Made by a program: the position numbers and the translations under genes. Under the pieces are notes generated by a model. The model was not told where the DNA came from, made no database searches, and worked only from the letters and a program-made list of their open reading frames with translations. DNA of 5,772 bases, from contig DLMG01000018.1 of assembly GCA_002479245.1 (NCBI GenBank), forward strand, positions 1,038 to 6,809. Direction: 5' to 3'. Positions 4,832 through 5,772 of this stretch are shown here, piece by piece (position 1 is the first letter of the stretch; each line of letters opens with the position of its first letter). The DNA is from Verrucomicrobia subdivision 3 bacterium UBA7542 (GTDB taxonomy: Bacteria; Verrucomicrobiota; Verrucomicrobiia; Limisphaerales; UBA11358).

Positions 4832-5772
4832 ATGGCCGGCCCACGCACATCCCGCAAACCGACTTTTTTCTGGCAGGGGATGCTGATCCTGCTGCCGGTT
4901 GCCGTGCTGGCGGCCCTCGGCTGGGCGTCGCTGCGCCAGGACAAAATTCTGGCTGAACACGACGCGCGGGAGCGGGCGCAAACCATCGCGGATGCCTTTC
5001 TTCAAGAATTCTCCGCCGATCTGACGGCAACGGAGTCGCGGACAAACGCCGCCTTTTCTTTTGTGGTTGATCCGGCCGGCAGTCTGATTTTCCCGCCCGC
5101 GTGGAATCCGCTGCCAACGCCACAGCCGCTCAATTGGTCGCAACTCGACAGCCGGCAAAAACTGCTCTGGCAAAAAGTCCAGGAAACCATTTCTGACGGA
5201 ACCAACGGGGACGCCGCGACTGAAGCCGTCAACGACTTCATCGCTTCCGGGCCGCCAAAAAATTTCGCAGCGGCGGCGTGTTACGATTTGGGCTTGCAGT
5301 TGGCGCGGCAGAAAAAAGTCGAAGAGGCGATACGGGCGTTTGATTTGCTGCTTGAAAAATTTCCAGAGGCCGTCGGCGAAAGCGGGCTTTCCTTTCAGCC
5401 GTTGGCGCAATTCCGATTGCTCGAACTGGAGCGGGATTTGAAAAATCAGCGTGGGCGCCTGGTCTCGCTCGATTTCTTTTACTCAAACATTGTCTGGCAT
5501 CCAGGGCCGCTGACGCCGTATTTCCTGGGCTGCGGGCCGGAGTCGGGAACGGTTTCAAAATGGCAGCGCGTCTGGGATGAGCATCAGACCGGGCGCAAAT
5601 TGTTTTCAGCCGCCGGCAAATTCATTCCGACCAATGCGAATTCCGCGTTCGGGCAGCTTTTCTTCCGCGCAACGGCAGAAAGCGAGTTGGAAAAAATTCC
5701 CGTCGTGCGCAAAGCTTCAAATCTGTTTTGGTTCGAAACGCCGATGCTGGTTGTTCGCCGAGCCTCCAATAC
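4832..5772 (+). CDS. Membrane-anchored protein, possible sensor kinase N-terminus (3' end missing)
   Basis: The frame stays open from ATG 4832 to the right edge (313 codons plus 2 nt). A basic N-terminus (RTSRK) precedes one transmembrane segment at about 12-33 (FFWQGMLILLPVAVLAALGW), then a charged helical stretch SLRQDKILAEHDARERAQTIADAF (starting at 33). A probably periplasmic domain follows. It includes one TPR-like unit, AAACYDLGLQLARQKKVEEAIRAFDLLLEKFPEA (147-180), and an aromatic-rich region that continues to the edge. The opening resembles, from memory, the N-termini of verrucomicrobial membrane sensor histidine kinases, with a large extracytoplasmic input region. No second TM, HAMP, H-box or ATPase motif is in view, so this is only a suggestion. 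Alternatives are a TPR-containing envelope protein or an adenylate-cyclase-like receptor. The reading frame itself is well supported by continuous coding character. Confidence 0.75.
   Translation, partial: MAGPRTSRKPTFFWQGMLILLPVAVLAALGWASLRQDKILAEHDARERAQTIADAFLQEFSADLTATESRTNAAFSFVVDPAGSLIFPPAWNPLPTPQPLNWSQLDSRQKLLWQKVQETISDGTNGDAATEAVNDFIASGPPKNFAAAACYDLGLQLARQKKVEEAIRAFDLLLEKFPEAVGESGLSFQPLAQFRLLELERDLKNQRGRLVSLDFFYSNIVWHPGPLTPYFLGCGPESGTVSKWQRVWDEHQTGRKLFSAAGKFIPTNANSAFGQLFFRATAESELEKIPVVRKASNLFWFETPMLVVRRASN

Noticed and set aside
4625..5410. 261-codon minus-strand frame opposite the transporter end and the next gene
   Set aside because: The plus strand has a better frame with a TM segment and TPR-like unit; the antisense product shows no family features.

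Overview
The window looks like bacterial chromosome of moderately high G+C with a dense, mostly single-copy gene layout. Several traits suggest a member of Verrucomicrobiota, perhaps the Pedosphaera/Limisphaera lineage: a lipoprotein family I recall from those genomes, dyad-rich intergenic elements, and genes without a clear Shine-Dalgarno sequence. This assignment is recollection and inference, not a database result.

Layout. On the minus strand, from the left edge, lie the 5' end of sufB (Fe-S cluster scaffold) and, upstream of it, a Fur-superfamily metalloregulator. They are separated by a 152-bp mirrored repeat made of four short hairpins. A 133-bp divergent region holds a 7-1-7 Fur/PerR/Zur-type dyad next to a candidate promoter for the regulator, and a candidate promoter for the plus-strand genes. 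The first of these are a ribbon-helix-helix antitoxin and a PIN-domain ribonuclease toxin that overlap by 4 bp (VapBC-like). A 184-bp gap (1580-1763), in which I see no convincing element, leads to a 471-residue lipoprotein of unknown function. A 318-bp gap follows, carrying a stop-codon-spanning hairpin and a 109-bp palindromic repeat. Next come a major facilitator transporter of the anion:cation symporter type, starting at TTG, and 47 bp later the N-terminal 313 codons of a single-pass membrane protein that runs off the right edge and may be a sensor kinase.

How the parts relate. The regulator/sufB pair fits metal- or redox-responsive control of Fe-S assembly, although the regulator carries a cysteine where Fur/PerR have an acidic metal ligand, as Zur proteins do. 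The toxin-antitoxin pair is a self-contained module. The lipoprotein, transporter and partial membrane protein share a direction, but their spacing does not establish one operon. I found no clearly new multi-gene system. The most worthwhile leads are the regulator's mixed ligand set with its adjacent dyad, the two architecturally different palindromic elements, and promoters placed so close to start codons that leaderless transcripts are likely.
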